Notes: generated by a model not told the origin, from the letters alone. Counted from the stretch's first letter, positions 17,204 through 26,165 are shown. The stretch is 64,000 nt of DNA from Sandaracinaceae bacterium (GCA_040218145.1 JAVJQK010000109.1:124001-188000); one strand, 5' to 3'. Numbers and translations: made by a program.

Positions 17204-18577
17204 ATGGCGCGGCCGCGCACGCTGTCACCTCTCTACGTCGAGCCCCGGATGCCCAGCTGGTGGGACGGGCTCGTCGTGTTCCTGACCGTCTCGTCGCTCG
17301 TGATCCTCGTGGTGGAGATGGCGCTCCCGCCGGACAGCTTCGAGAGCTTCGTGCTCCGCTGGACCGACGCGGGGCTCTGCGGCGTGTTCGTGCTCGACTT
17401 CGCCGTCCGCCTGGTCCGCTCCGATCGTCGCTGGGCGTTCGTGCGCCGCAACTGGATCGATCTGCTCGGCGCCATCCCGCTCGTCGGCCCGCTGCGCTCG
17501 CTGCGGATCGTGCGCCTGGTGCGCATCCTCCGCTTCACCCGCATCGCCATCCTGAGCCGTCGGCTGATGCGCCGCTTCGACGTCTCGGTGCCGAGCGAGA
17601 CCTTCGGGAGCCTGGGCGCGGTCGCGATCGCCATCTGGCTGAGCGCCGCCGCCGCCTTCTACGGCTTCGAGCAAGGCGAGAACGACGCCATCGACGGCTT
17701 CGACGACGCGCTGTGGTGGAGCATGACCACCCTGTCGACCGTCGGGTACGGCGACCTCTACCCTCGCACCGACGGCGGCCGGGTCGTCGCCCTCATCACC
17801 ATGGTCCTCGGCGTCGGCGTGCTCGGCACGCTGGCCGCGACCCTCGCCACGAGCCTCATGGACCTGCGCGAGCGGGGCAAGAAGGGCCTCCGGAGCTACC
17901 GCATGAGCCACCACCTCCTCGTCCTCGGCTGGAACGACAAGGCCGCCGCCGCCATCGACGACTTCCGCCACGACGCGCGCCACGAGGACACGAAGATCGT
18001 GATCGTGGCCGAGGTCCCGGAGTCGCCGATCGACGATCGCAACGTCCGCTTCGTGCGCGGCGCGCCCGGCAAGACCGAGGCCCTGCGGCGCGCGTCGGCC
18101 GAGGAGGCCGCGGCCGCGATCGTCTTCGCCCGCAACCCGCGCGATCCGCGGAGCGATCACGAGACCGCGCTCGTCGTGCTCGCGCTGCGTGAGCTGAGCG
18201 CCACCATGAAGATCAGCGCGGAGCTGGTCGACCCGGACCACCGCGAGTTCCTGCGCCGCGCGGGCTGCGACGCCGTCGTCGACACCCAGGCCGTCGCCTC
18301 GACCCTGCTCGTCCGGAGCGTGCAGGACGTCGGCGTCTCGGACGTGGTCGAGGAGCTGCTCTCGAACAAGAAGGGCAGCCAGATCTACCGCCTGAGCCTG
18401 CTCGAGGAGCACGTGGGCACGACGTTCAAGGACCTGACCGTGCTCCTGCTCGAGCGCGGCTGCACCCTCATCGGCCTGGCCCGCGGCCGCGAGCACCTCA
18501 TCAACCCCGACTTCGATCTGCGCGTCGAGTCCGGCGACGAGGCCTTCGTCGTGGCCAAGACCCCGCCCACAGTCTGA
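17204..18577 (+). CDS. Voltage-gated-type K+ channel with TrkA-N/RCK domain
   Basis: A 457-aa protein from ATG 17204. It has a six-TM layout: S1 near residues 19-41, S2 near 54-70, an Arg-rich S4 at 98-124 (RSLRIVRLVRILRFTR), and a pore with selectivity filter TLSTVGYGD at 176-184. A cytoplasmic TrkA-N-like domain starts near 235 (HHLLVLGWNDKAAAA) and a TrkA-C-like part ends the protein. The nucleotide-binding glycine loop is degenerate (LGWNDK instead of GxGxxG), so ligand gating may differ. The role is probably K+ conductance across the inner membrane. Confidence 0.92.
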   Translation: MARPRTLSPLYVEPRMPSWWDGLVVFLTVSSLVILVVEMALPPDSFESFVLRWTDAGLCGVFVLDFAVRLVRSDRRWAFVRRNWIDLLGAIPLVGPLRSLRIVRLVRILRFTRIAILSRRLMRRFDVSVPSETFGSLGAVAIAIWLSAAAAFYGFEQGENDAIDGFDDALWWSMTTLSTVGYGDLYPRTDGGRVVALITMVLGVGVLGTLAATLATSLMDLRERGKKGLRSYRMSHHLLVLGWNDKAAAAIDDFRHDARHEDTKIVIVAEVPESPIDDRNVRFVRGAPGKTEALRRASAEEAAAAIVFARNPRDPRSDHETALVVLALRELSATMKISAELVDPDHREFLRRAGCDAVVDTQAVASTLLVRSVQDVGVSDVVEELLSNKKGSQIYRLSLLEEHVGTTFKDLTVLLLERGCTLIGLARGREHLINPDFDLRVESGDEAFVVAKTPPTV

Positions 18578-18624
18578 CCGATCGCGGGTCACAGGCCTCG
18601 CCCGGGGCCCCCTCGACAGGCCCT

Positions 18625-18660
18625 CTACCGAGTGGTAGGTAGCTCTCTACCGATCGGTAG
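18625..18660. promoter_or_regulatory. Tandem palindromic operator for the TetR gene
   Basis: Two related inverted repeats are spaced 22 bp centre to centre. CTACCGAGTGGTAG (18625-18638) is near-perfect and CTACCGATCGGTAG (18647-18660) is perfect. The second ends 8 bp before the TTG start of the TetR gene and abuts its Shine-Dalgarno sequence GGGAG. Site size and position are typical of TetR autoregulation. Binding by this TetR is inferred. Confidence 0.75.
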
Positions 18661-18668
18661 GGAGCACT

Positions 18669-19307
18669 TTGGACGCGAGAGAACAGACGCTGGACGCGGC
18701 GACGCGGTTGTTCGCCGCGCAGGGCTACGGGGGCACGTCGCTGTCGGCGATCGCGGACGCGGTCGGCATCCGCAAGGCGTCGCTGCTCTACCACTTCCCC
18801 TCGAAGGACGCGCTGCACCGGGCGGTGCTGGACCAGATCCTCGAGCACTGGTCGCAGGTCCTGCCGCGCCTGCTCGAGGCGGCCGCGGGCGACGATCGCT
18901 TCGACGCGCTCCTGCACGAGGTGGTGCGCTTCTTCGTCGACGACCCCGACCGCGCGCGGCTCGTGCTGCGCGAGGTGCTCGACCGGCCCGACGTGATGCG
19001 CGCGCGCCTCGCGGAGGCGGTGGCGCCCTGGATGGCGGTCATCGCCGAGTACATTCGCAAGGGTCAGGGGACGGGCGAGATCCGCGAGGACGCGGACCCG
19101 GAGGCCTACCTGCTGCACGTGATCCACCTGGTGATCAGCGGCATCGCCACCGCCGACACGCTGGGCTCGGTGCTCGGCGAGGGCGGCGACACGCAGCGCC
19201 TCGTGCGCGAGCTGGAGCGGATGGCGAAGACCAGCCTGTTCACCGAGACGGGCCTCGCGCGGGCCCGCGAACGCCGCGCCGACAAAGAAGACGAAGCCGC
19301 CGAGTAG
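18669..19307 (+). CDS. TetR/AcrR-family regulator of the fatty-acid operon
   Basis: A 212-aa protein from TTG 18669, with GGGAG just upstream; the adjacent operator supports this start. The N-terminal HTH is classic: TLDAATRLFAAQGYGGTSLS, then IADAVGIRKASLLYHFPSKD (residues ~7-46). The C-terminal ligand domain is all-alpha. It is the first gene of an operon, 15 bp before the acyl-CoA dehydrogenase gene, so it probably represses the operon and releases it on binding an acyl-CoA. The effector is inferred from the neighbours, not from the sequence. Confidence 0.92.
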   Translation: MDAREQTLDAATRLFAAQGYGGTSLSAIADAVGIRKASLLYHFPSKDALHRAVLDQILEHWSQVLPRLLEAAAGDDRFDALLHEVVRFFVDDPDRARLVLREVLDRPDVMRARLAEAVAPWMAVIAEYIRKGQGTGEIREDADPEAYLLHVIHLVISGIATADTLGSVLGEGGDTQRLVRELERMAKTSLFTETGLARARERRADKEDEAAE

Positions 19308-19322
19308 GCGGGGGAGAGACGC

Positions 19323-21239
19323 ATGGCCAACTTCTTCAAGGACAACGACGACCTGCAGTTCTACTTCGAGCGCGGGATCGACTGGACCCGGCTGGTGGAG
19401 CTCACCGAGCACGACTTCCGCGCGCCCGACGGCCCGGGGGACGTGAAGGAGGCGGTGGAGCTCTATCGCGACATCGCAAACCTCGTGGGCGAGTTCGTCG
19501 CGGCCGAGGTCGCGCCCCACGCGGCGCAGCTCGATCGCGAGGCGGTCGACCTCGTGGACGGCGAGGCGGTCCACCCGCCGCGCCTCCAGGCCATCTTCGA
19601 CCAGATCAACGAGATGGAGCTGAACGGCCTCTGCCTGCCGCGTGAGCTGGGCGGGCTGAACGCGCCGCTGATGCTCTACTACCTCACGAGCGAGGTCATC
19701 GGCCGGGCCGACGTCTCGGTGATGGCGCACCACGGCTTCCACGGCGGCATGGCCGCGGCGATGCTGATCTTCAGCGTGCGCGAGGGCACCACCAAGGTCG
19801 ACCCCGACAACGGCGTGATCCTCGAGACCCGCTTCCAGCGCTACATCGAGGAGATCGTGCGCGGCGAGGCGTGGGGATGCATGGACATCACCGAGCCCGA
19901 CGCCGGCAGCGACATGGCGAAGCTCCGCTGCAAGGCCGAGCAGGACGAGGACGGCAACTGGTTCGTCACCGGCCAGAAGATCTTCATCACCTCGGGGCAC
20001 GGGAAGTACCACTTCGTCATCGCGCGCACCGAGCAGGCGGGCGACCCGGACGACCCGTTCGCCGGCCTCGGCGGGCTGAGCATGTTCCTCGTCCCGGCGT
20101 ACGAGGAACGCGACGGCGAGCGCGTCCGGCTGGCCAGCCTCGATCGGCTCGAGGAGAAGCTCGGCCACCACGCGTCGGTCACCGCGCAGCTCAGCTTCGA
20201 GCGGAGCCCCGCGCACCTGATCGGGCAGCGCGGCGAGGGCTTCAAGTACATGCTCACCCTGATGAACGGCGCGCGCCTCGGCGTGGGCTTCGAGTGCATC
20301 GGGCTCTGCGAGGCCGCCATCCGCCTGGCCGAGGGCTACGCGGCCGAGCGACGCTCCATGGGCAAGTCGATCGATCGGCACGAGATGATCGCCGACTACC
20401 TCGACGAGATGCGCACCGAGGTGCAGGCGCTCCGCGCGGTCTGCGTGCACGGCGCCTACCACGAGGAGGTCGCGACCAAGATCGAGCTCGCGCTCCGCTT
20501 CGCCGACATGAGCGACACCGAGCGCGCGCAGCTCGAGCGCGAGCAGAAGATGCACAAGCGCAAGGCGCGTCGCGTCACGCCGCTGCTCAAGTACTTCGGC
20601 GCGGAGAAGGCGGTGGAGATGGCGCGCCGCTGCGTGCAGATCCACGGCGGCGTCGGCTACACGAAGGAGTACGGCGCGGAGAAGCTGCTGCGCGACGCGA
20701 TGGTCATGCCCATCTACGAGGGCACCTCGCAGATCCAGGCGCTGATGGCGATGAAGGACACGCTCGGCGCGATCATGAAGAACCCGCAGCGCTTCCTCCG
20801 GCGCGGGGCGCAGGCGCGCTGGCGGGCGATGAGCGCGCGCGATCCCCTCGAGCGGCGCGTGGCCAAGCTCCAGGCGACGAGCTTCCAGGCCCAGCAGCAC
20901 CTCATCACGCGCACCGCGACCGACAAGATGCGCGGGCTCAAGGGCGTGGCGATGACGAGCTGGCCGGACGCGTTCCTGAAGAACTGGAACCCCAAGCGCG
21001 ACTTCCGCTTCGCGATGCTGCACGCCGAGCGCCTGACGAAGATCCTCTTCGACGAGGCGGCGGCGGAGCTGCTGCTCGCGCAGGCGCAGGCGCACCCCGA
21101 GCGGCGAGAGCTGCTCGAGCGGTGGTTGGACCGGGCGGAGACCCGCGCGCGATTCATGCTCGACGAGATCCAGACGACGGGCGATCGTCTCCTCTCGACG
21201 CTGGACGAGACGGAGACCGCGGCCGACGCCGCGGAGTGA
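19323..21239 (+). CDS. Acyl-CoA dehydrogenase (long form with C-terminal domain)
   Basis: A 638-aa protein with a GGGGGAG ribosome site just upstream. It has the full ACAD fold: CLPRELGGLN, the FAD-contact segment GCMDITEPDAGSDMAKLRCK, KIFITSGHG, and RRCVQIHGGVGYTKEYGAEK. The catalytic base is E466 in MPIYEGTSQIQ. About 150 extra residues after residue 480 place it with the longer DmdC/FadE-like enzymes rather than the 380-aa mitochondrial type. It catalyses the first, FAD-linked oxidation of acyl-CoA to 2-enoyl-CoA. Its natural electron acceptor, ETF, is not encoded in the window. Confidence 0.94.
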   Translation: MANFFKDNDDLQFYFERGIDWTRLVELTEHDFRAPDGPGDVKEAVELYRDIANLVGEFVAAEVAPHAAQLDREAVDLVDGEAVHPPRLQAIFDQINEMELNGLCLPRELGGLNAPLMLYYLTSEVIGRADVSVMAHHGFHGGMAAAMLIFSVREGTTKVDPDNGVILETRFQRYIEEIVRGEAWGCMDITEPDAGSDMAKLRCKAEQDEDGNWFVTGQKIFITSGHGKYHFVIARTEQAGDPDDPFAGLGGLSMFLVPAYEERDGERVRLASLDRLEEKLGHHASVTAQLSFERSPAHLIGQRGEGFKYMLTLMNGARLGVGFECIGLCEAAIRLAEGYAAERRSMGKSIDRHEMIADYLDEMRTEVQALRAVCVHGAYHEEVATKIELALRFADMSDTERAQLEREQKMHKRKARRVTPLLKYFGAEKAVEMARRCVQIHGGVGYTKEYGAEKLLRDAMVMPIYEGTSQIQALMAMKDTLGAIMKNPQRFLRRGAQARWRAMSARDPLERRVAKLQATSFQAQQHLITRTATDKMRGLKGVAMTSWPDAFLKNWNPKRDFRFAMLHAERLTKILFDEAAAELLLAQAQAHPERRELLERWLDRAETRARFMLDEIQTTGDRLLSTLDETETAADAAE

Positions 21240-21271
21240 TCCGCGGAGTGATCCGAGGGGGAGGAGAGACG

Positions 21272-22201
21272 ATGTCGGTACCGACCAAGTTCGTGCTGCA
21301 GCAGGGGCCCGCCCTGCGCGGCATGGGGGAGACCGCCGCGAACGCGCTCAAGCAGCGCCTCGGCATCGCGAAGAAGAACGGCGCGCCGCCCGAGCTGCCC
21401 GGGCCGGAGGTCACCCAGACCTTCGCCCCGCGCGACCGTGACCTCGTGCGCGCGTACGCCAAGCACGTCGGCGGCGATCCGTCCGCCTACAAGCGGCGCT
21501 TGCCGGCCCACCTCTTCCCGCAGTGGGCGTTCGCGCTGACGGGCAAGAGCCTCGAGGGGCTCGACTACCCGATGCTCGGCGCGATGAACGGGGGCTGCCG
21601 GCTCATCCAGAACGCGCCGCTCCCGATCGACGAGCCGCTCGAGGTGAGCTCGCGTCTCGAGAGCATCGACGACGACGGCCGCCGCGCCATCCTCGAGCAG
21701 CGGGTGGTCACCTCGACCCCGAGCGCGCCCGAGGCGGTGGTGGCGCACCTCTACATCTTCGTGCCGCTCGCGAAGAAGAAGGCGAACGGCGCGCCCAGCA
21801 AGGACGGCGCGAAGAAGGACAAGCCGCGCGTACCCGACCAGGCGCGCGAGATCGCCTTCTGGCGCCTGCGCCAGGACGCGGGCCTGGACTTCGCGAAGCT
21901 CACCGGGGACTTCAACCCGGTGCACTGGGTGCCGGCCTACGCGAAGGCCTTCGGGTTCCGGAACACCATCCTGCACGGCTTCGGCACGATGGCCCGCGCG
22001 ATCGAGGGGCTGAACCGCGGGCTCTTCGCGGGCGACGTCGACGCGCTGAAGGAGGTGCACGTGCGCTTCACGCGCCCGCTCGTGTTGCCCGCCAAGGTCG
22101 GGCTCTACGTGCATGATCACCAGCTCTTCGTGGGCGACGCCCCGGGCGGACCCGCGTACTTGACCGGCACCTACACGACCGACACCGACACGACCCGCTG
22201 A
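21272..22201 (+). CDS. MaoC-like enoyl-CoA hydratase
   Basis: A 309-aa protein with a strong GGAGGAGAG ribosome site. The C-terminal hot-dog domain carries the hydratase signature: LTGDFNPVHW (D213 and H218 in catalytic positions) followed by AFGFRNTILHGFGTMA. The N-terminal half looks like a degenerate second hot-dog, as in two-domain hydratases. An ~20-residue Lys-rich insert (AKKKANGAPSKDGAKKDK) links the halves. It would hydrate the trans-2-enoyl-CoA made by the upstream dehydrogenase. No FadB/FadJ-type multifunctional protein is present, so MaoC plus FabG replace it in this operon. Confidence 0.88.
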   Translation: MSVPTKFVLQQGPALRGMGETAANALKQRLGIAKKNGAPPELPGPEVTQTFAPRDRDLVRAYAKHVGGDPSAYKRRLPAHLFPQWAFALTGKSLEGLDYPMLGAMNGGCRLIQNAPLPIDEPLEVSSRLESIDDDGRRAILEQRVVTSTPSAPEAVVAHLYIFVPLAKKKANGAPSKDGAKKDKPRVPDQAREIAFWRLRQDAGLDFAKLTGDFNPVHWVPAYAKAFGFRNTILHGFGTMARAIEGLNRGLFAGDVDALKEVHVRFTRPLVLPAKVGLYVHDHQLFVGDAPGGPAYLTGTYTTDTDTTR

Positions 22202-22211
22202 GGGGGATGCG

Positions 22212-23654
22212 ATGAGTGACTTTCTGCTGGAGCTCGGGAAGAACCCGAACGCGCGCAAGATGATCAAGACCCTCGGGCTGCCCCTGCCGATGCCGCAGGC
22301 GCTCGAGCGGGCCAAGCAGCCCTGGGAGGAGCGCCCGCTCGCCGAGCGCGTGATCGCGGTGGGCGTCGGCCCGAACGCGGCGCTCGAGAGCGCGATCGCG
22401 GAGACCCTCGCGCGCGCCGGCGCCGAGCCGCGCCTGATCGGCGGCGGCCACGACGCGAGCGTGTACCAGGCGCCGGGCGAGGCCTACGGGCGGCCCGCGC
22501 AGGCGCTCCGTGAGATCCCCGATCGCTTCCTCGCGCACGGCCTGCTCTTCGACGCGACGGGCATCCGGACCCCGTCCGAGCTGAAGCACCTGCACGACTT
22601 CTTCCACCCGCTGGTCGGACGCATCGGGCGCTCGGGCCGGGTCGTGGTGCTCGCGCGCCCGCACCGCGCGGCGGACGACGCGGCCAGCGCCGCGAGCCAG
22701 CGCGCGCTCGAGGGCTTCGTGCGCAGCCTCGCCAAGGAGATCGGCCGACGCGGCGCCACGGCGCACGTCGTCTACGTGGACGAGGGCGGCGAGGGCCGCG
22801 CGCCGGCGCTCCTGCGCTGGCTGCTCTCGCCCCGGAGCGCGTTCGTCAGCGGCCAGCCCTTTCACGTCACGATGGAGGCGGCGAAGGGCGGCGGCACCGA
22901 CGAGGAGGTCCCGTTCAGTCGCCCGCTCGAGAAGAAGGTCTGCCTGGTGACGGGCGCGGCGCGCGGCATCGGCAAAGCCACCGCCAAGCTGCTCGCGGCC
23001 GAGGGCGCGCACGTGGTCTGCCTCGACCGGCCGCAGGACGACGGACCGGTCAGCCAGGTGGCGCGCGAGATCGGCGGCTCGGTGCTCCTCTGCGACGTCA
23101 GCGCCGACGACGCGCCCGCGCAGATCGCCGAGGCGCTGAGAGCGCACGGCGGGGTCGACGTGGTGGTGCACAACGCGGGCGTCACGCGCGACAAGACGCT
23201 CGCGAAGATGAGCGAGGAGCGCTGGAACCAGACCCTCGACATCAACCTCGCCGCGCCGATCCGGATCGACGAGGCGCTGATCGAGGGCGGGGTGCTGAAC
23301 GACGGCGGCCGCATCATCTGCCTCAGCAGCGTGGCCGGCATCGCGGGCAACATGGGCCAGACGAACTACGCGGCGAGCAAGGCCGGCGTGATCGGCTACG
23401 TCGAGGCGCTCGCGCCGCGGCTGGCCGCGCGGGGCGTGACCGTCAACGCCATCGCGCCCGGCTTCATCGAGACCCGGCTGACGAACGCCATCCCGGTGAT
23501 GATCCGCGAGGTCGGCCGAAGGCTGTCGAGCCTCGGACAGGGCGGCTTGCCCCAGGACATCGGCGAGACGGTCAGCTTCCTCGCGTCGCCCGGCGCGCAG
23601 GGCCTGACGGGTCAGGTCGTCCGCGCGTGCGGCGGCGCGTTCATCGGAGCGTAG
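22212..23654 (+). CDS. Two-domain 3-oxoacyl reductase (HMwFabG/FabG4-type SDR)
   Basis: A 480-aa protein. The C-terminal SDR domain (about 240-480) is complete: TGAARGIG at 247-254, NAGVTRDKTLAKM, catalytic S372/S373, and Y386 with K390 in NYAASKAGVIG. The N-terminal ~210 residues form a second Rossmann-like region without these motifs, which matches the high-molecular-weight FabG group known from actinobacteria. Known members are NAD(H)-dependent and act on 3-hydroxyacyl-CoA. Here it is positioned to perform the 3-hydroxyacyl-CoA dehydrogenase step. It starts 10 nt after the MaoC stop. Confidence 0.9.
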   Translation: MSDFLLELGKNPNARKMIKTLGLPLPMPQALERAKQPWEERPLAERVIAVGVGPNAALESAIAETLARAGAEPRLIGGGHDASVYQAPGEAYGRPAQALREIPDRFLAHGLLFDATGIRTPSELKHLHDFFHPLVGRIGRSGRVVVLARPHRAADDAASAASQRALEGFVRSLAKEIGRRGATAHVVYVDEGGEGRAPALLRWLLSPRSAFVSGQPFHVTMEAAKGGGTDEEVPFSRPLEKKVCLVTGAARGIGKATAKLLAAEGAHVVCLDRPQDDGPVSQVAREIGGSVLLCDVSADDAPAQIAEALRAHGGVDVVVHNAGVTRDKTLAKMSEERWNQTLDINLAAPIRIDEALIEGGVLNDGGRIICLSSVAGIAGNMGQTNYAASKAGVIGYVEALAPRLAARGVTVNAIAPGFIETRLTNAIPVMIREVGRRLSSLGQGGLPQDIGETVSFLASPGAQGLTGQVVRACGGAFIGA

Positions 23655-23740
23655 TACCGGCGACCCGAAGCGCGTTCCGGGATTCGGCAAAGCCGTAGCC
23701 CGGGGCGCCGAAGGGTCGACGGGACTGGATTGGGCGGGGG

Positions 23741-23788
23741 CCCCACGCGATTCACTCGCGTGGGGGGAGGGGCTGGGACAGCCCCTCC
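23741..23788 (+). promoter_or_regulatory. Two adjacent stem-loops in the fabG-thiolase spacer
   Basis: The first is CCCCACGCG (23741-23749) pairing with CGCGTGGGG (23757-23765) over a 7-nt loop. The second is GGAGGGGCTG (23766-23775) pairing with CAGCCCCTCC (23779-23788) over the loop GGA. Then come seven A residues and the thiolase ribosome site. There is no U-tract on the plus-strand transcript, so these are not ordinary intrinsic terminators. Roles in mRNA stability, attenuation or processing within the operon are possible. Confidence 0.6.
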
Positions 23789-23809
23789 AAAAAAAGAGGA
23801 GGCATGGAC

Positions 23810-25096
23810 ATGGCGAAGAAGCGAAGAGCGGTGGTCATCCGGGGCGTCCGCACCCCGTTCGTCAAGGCCTTCGGCAAGCTGCTGAAGGTCGACAGCATCG
23901 GCCTCGGGGTCAGCGCGGTGGGCAACCTGCTCGAGCGCACGGAGCTCGACCGGAAGGAGATCGACGGCATCGTCTGGGGCGGCGTGATCCTGCCCGGGCT
24001 GGCGCCGAACGTCGGCCGGGAGATCGCGCTCGACCTGCGCCTGCCGTACTCGGTCGAGGCCTTCACCGTCACCCGCGCGTGCGCGTCCGGGCTGCAGGCG
24101 GTCACCAGCGCGGTCAGCGCGATCGAGCGCGGCGACGCGGACGTCATGATCGCGGGCGGCAGCGACTCGACCTCGAACGCCGAGATCAAGCTGCCCCAGA
24201 AGGTCGTGCACGCGATGGCGCCGCTCGCCTTCGGCAAGGCCACGCCGGCCGACGTGCTCGGGGTGATGTCGCAGCTGATGCCGATCACCGACATCCTGCC
24301 CAAGCGCCCGAAGATCGCCGAGCGGACGACGGGCCAGGTGATGGGCGAGGCGGCCGAGGAGATGGCGCGGCGCAACGAGGTCTCGCGCGAGTCGCAGGAC
24401 GCCTTCGCGGTCGCCAGCCACCACCGCGCGGCGGCCGCGATCCGCTCGGGGCGCTTCGACGACGAGGTCGCGCCCGTGGACCTGCCGAACGGCGACCGCG
24501 TGCACGCGGACGACCTCGTGCGGGCCGACACCTCGGTCGAGAAGCTGGCCAAGCTGCGCCCGGTGTTCGCCAAGGACGGCACGCTCACGGCCGGCAACTC
24601 GAGCCCGCTCACCGACGGCGCCGCGGCGGTGCTCCTGATGAGCGAGGAGAAGGCGAAGGCGCTCGGCTACACCCCGAAGGCGGCGTTCCGCAGCTGGTCG
24701 TACGTGGGCGTCGACCCCGCCGACCAGCTCCTGATGGGCCCGGCGCTCGCGATGCCGCACGCGCTCGCCCGGGCGGGCATGACGCTCGGCGACGTCGGCG
24801 TCGTGGACATGCACGAGGCGTTCGCGGCGCAGGTGCTCAGCGTGCTCCGCATGCTCGAGAGCCGCGCCTTCGCCCGGGAGCGCCTCGGGCGAGACGAGGC
24901 GGTGGGGGCCGTCGATCGCGACCGGCTCAACCTGCACGGCGGGTCGGTGGCCATCGGTCACCCGTTCGGAGCGACCGGCGCGCGCATGGTCACCACGATG
25001 GCCAACGAGCTGTCGAGCGGGGACCACGAGACCGCGCTGCTGGGCATCTGCGCGGCCGGCGGGCTGGGCGCGGGCGCGGTGATGGAGCGGGTCTGA
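23810..25096 (+). CDS. FadI-like acetyl-CoA acyltransferase (thiolase)
   Basis: ATG 23810 is chosen over ATG 23804 because AGGAGG at 23797-23802 is 7 nt before it but only 1 nt before the other. The product is 428 aa. Thiolase catalytic residues are C91 in TRACASGLQA, H384 in IGHPFGATGAR and C414 in GICAAGGLGAG. The CAAGG form and length resemble the trifunctional-partner FadI group rather than biosynthetic PhaA. It would cleave 3-ketoacyl-CoA to acetyl-CoA and a shortened acyl-CoA, closing the beta-oxidation cycle of this operon. A 155-bp structured spacer separates it from fabG. Confidence 0.93.
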   Translation: MAKKRRAVVIRGVRTPFVKAFGKLLKVDSIGLGVSAVGNLLERTELDRKEIDGIVWGGVILPGLAPNVGREIALDLRLPYSVEAFTVTRACASGLQAVTSAVSAIERGDADVMIAGGSDSTSNAEIKLPQKVVHAMAPLAFGKATPADVLGVMSQLMPITDILPKRPKIAERTTGQVMGEAAEEMARRNEVSRESQDAFAVASHHRAAAAIRSGRFDDEVAPVDLPNGDRVHADDLVRADTSVEKLAKLRPVFAKDGTLTAGNSSPLTDGAAAVLLMSEEKAKALGYTPKAAFRSWSYVGVDPADQLLMGPALAMPHALARAGMTLGDVGVVDMHEAFAAQVLSVLRMLESRAFARERLGRDEAVGAVDRDRLNLHGGSVAIGHPFGATGARMVTTMANELSSGDHETALLGICAAGGLGAGAVMERV

Positions 25097-25297
25097 GCGC
25101 CGCGGCAAAATTGTCGTTCGCTTGCCCGAAAGTCCCGCGCGCTGCAAGTTAGGGCGTCTCCCGGGGTCTCCCCGGATTGCCCTGCTCCGGCTCATATCCG
25201 GAGGTCGTCGGTTCACCGTGCGCGAGAGGGCAGTGCGCACGTCGGCTCGAAAGTGGGCGGTAGCCGTTTCGCCGCTCACAGGTTTGGATAGAAAGAC

Positions 25298-25630
25298 ATG
25301 TCGAAGAAGCTCTTCGTGGGCGGTCTCGCGTGGGCCACCACGGACGATGGACTCCTCCAGGCGTTCGAACAGTTCGGGGAGGTCCTCGAAGCGAAGGTCA
25401 TCACCGATCGCGAGACCGGCCGGTCCCGCGGGTTCGGGTTCGTGACCTTCGCGGACGGCGCAGCCGCGGACAACGCCATCCAGGAGATGGACGGACGCGA
25501 GCTCGACGGCCGCACCGTCAACGTCAACGAGGCGCGTGAGCGCGCGCCCCGCGGCGGCGGCGGCGGCGGCGGAGGTCGCGGCGGCGGCGGCGGCTACGGC
25601 CGCGGCGGTGGCGGCGGCGGCCGCTGGTAG
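25298..25630 (+). CDS. Glycine-rich RRM RNA-binding protein
   Basis: A 110-aa protein. One RRM covers residues 4-80, with RNP2 LFVGGL (5-10) and RNP1 RGFGFVTF (44-51), both with the aromatic RNA-stacking residues. An RGG/Gly-rich tail with Tyr and Trp follows (residues 84-110). It matches the short Rbp proteins of cyanobacteria and myxobacteria, several of which respond to cold. It binds single-stranded RNA; targets are unknown. A 201-bp upstream region suggests a long 5' UTR, as is common for cold-shock-type genes. A strong terminator follows. Confidence 0.93.
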   Translation: MSKKLFVGGLAWATTDDGLLQAFEQFGEVLEAKVITDRETGRSRGFGFVTFADGAAADNAIQEMDGRELDGRTVNVNEARERAPRGGGGGGGGRGGGGGYGRGGGGGGRW

Positions 25631-25648
25631 CCAGCCACGGTGAACGAA

Positions 25649-25680
25649 CGAAGGGCCGGTCGGAGACGACCGGCCCTTCG
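25649..25680. terminator. Strong terminator-like hairpin after the RRM gene
   Basis: A perfect 14-bp stem, 25649-25662 with 25667-25680, is capped by a GAGA (GNRA-type) tetraloop. The downstream side on the plus strand is TGTTTCC, a weak T-rich tail. It separates the RRM gene (+) from a convergent lipoprotein gene (-) and could serve both. Confidence 0.85.
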
Positions 25681-25700
25681 TGTTTCCGTCCCCGCCGTCT

Positions 25701-26165
25701 TCAGTCCTCTTCGCCCTCGGCCGCGCTGCAGCTCGCGCCGCACGACGCCCCGCAGAGCGCCTCGTCGGCACCCCGCGCGCCCCCGGCGCCGATGTGCCCC
25801 CGCGCTTCGGCCGGCGCGCGGCGACGCTGTCGGCGGGCTTCAGGCGCGGCGGCTCCCTGCGGCTCGCTCTCCCCATCCACGACGTCGTCTTCCGCCCCCA
25901 CCTCGTCGCGCAGGCTCCTCGCCCCCAGCGACTCTTCCGGAGGGGCTGGCTCCGCCTCCGGGGCCTCTCGGGTCACGGCCTGGTTCGCGGCTCCGGAGCG
26001 CTCCCCGGCCGTCGCCGCGCCCTCGGTCGCGGGAGCGCTGGCCGGCGCCTCCTCGCTGGAGGGCGTCGCTTGGGTCGGGGCCTCGTCGCGGCCCGCGCAT
26101 CCGGTCGCGGCGAACGCGATGGCGGCGGCGGCGAGGATCTTCTGCTTCAGGTCTCCGGCGGGCAT
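25701..26165 (-). CDS. Small lipoprotein with Cys-rich C-terminus
   Basis: A 154-aa protein with signal MPAGDLKQKILAAAAIAFAA and lipobox ATGC. Most of the mature part is a disordered Ala/Pro/Glu linker with an Arg-rich patch (EARRQRRRAPAEARG). It ends with a compact Cys motif, LCGASCGASC, before an acidic tail. The three closely spaced Cys residues could form a disulfide or bind metal. No family was recognised. It sits alone, downstream of the 4-TM protein gene by 35 bp. Confidence 0.65.
   Translation of the reverse strand: MPAGDLKQKILAAAAIAFAATGCAGRDEAPTQATPSSEEAPASAPATEGAATAGERSGAANQAVTREAPEAEPAPPEESLGARSLRDEVGAEDDVVDGESEPQGAAAPEARRQRRRAPAEARGHIGAGGARGADEALCGASCGASCSAAEGEED

Noticed and set aside
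25256..25263. GGCGGTAG, matching the core of the RfaH-recruiting ops element
   Set aside because: It precedes an RNA-binding protein gene rather than a capsule operon, lacks the full ops or JUMPStart context, and an 8-mer is easily found by chance in GC-rich DNA.
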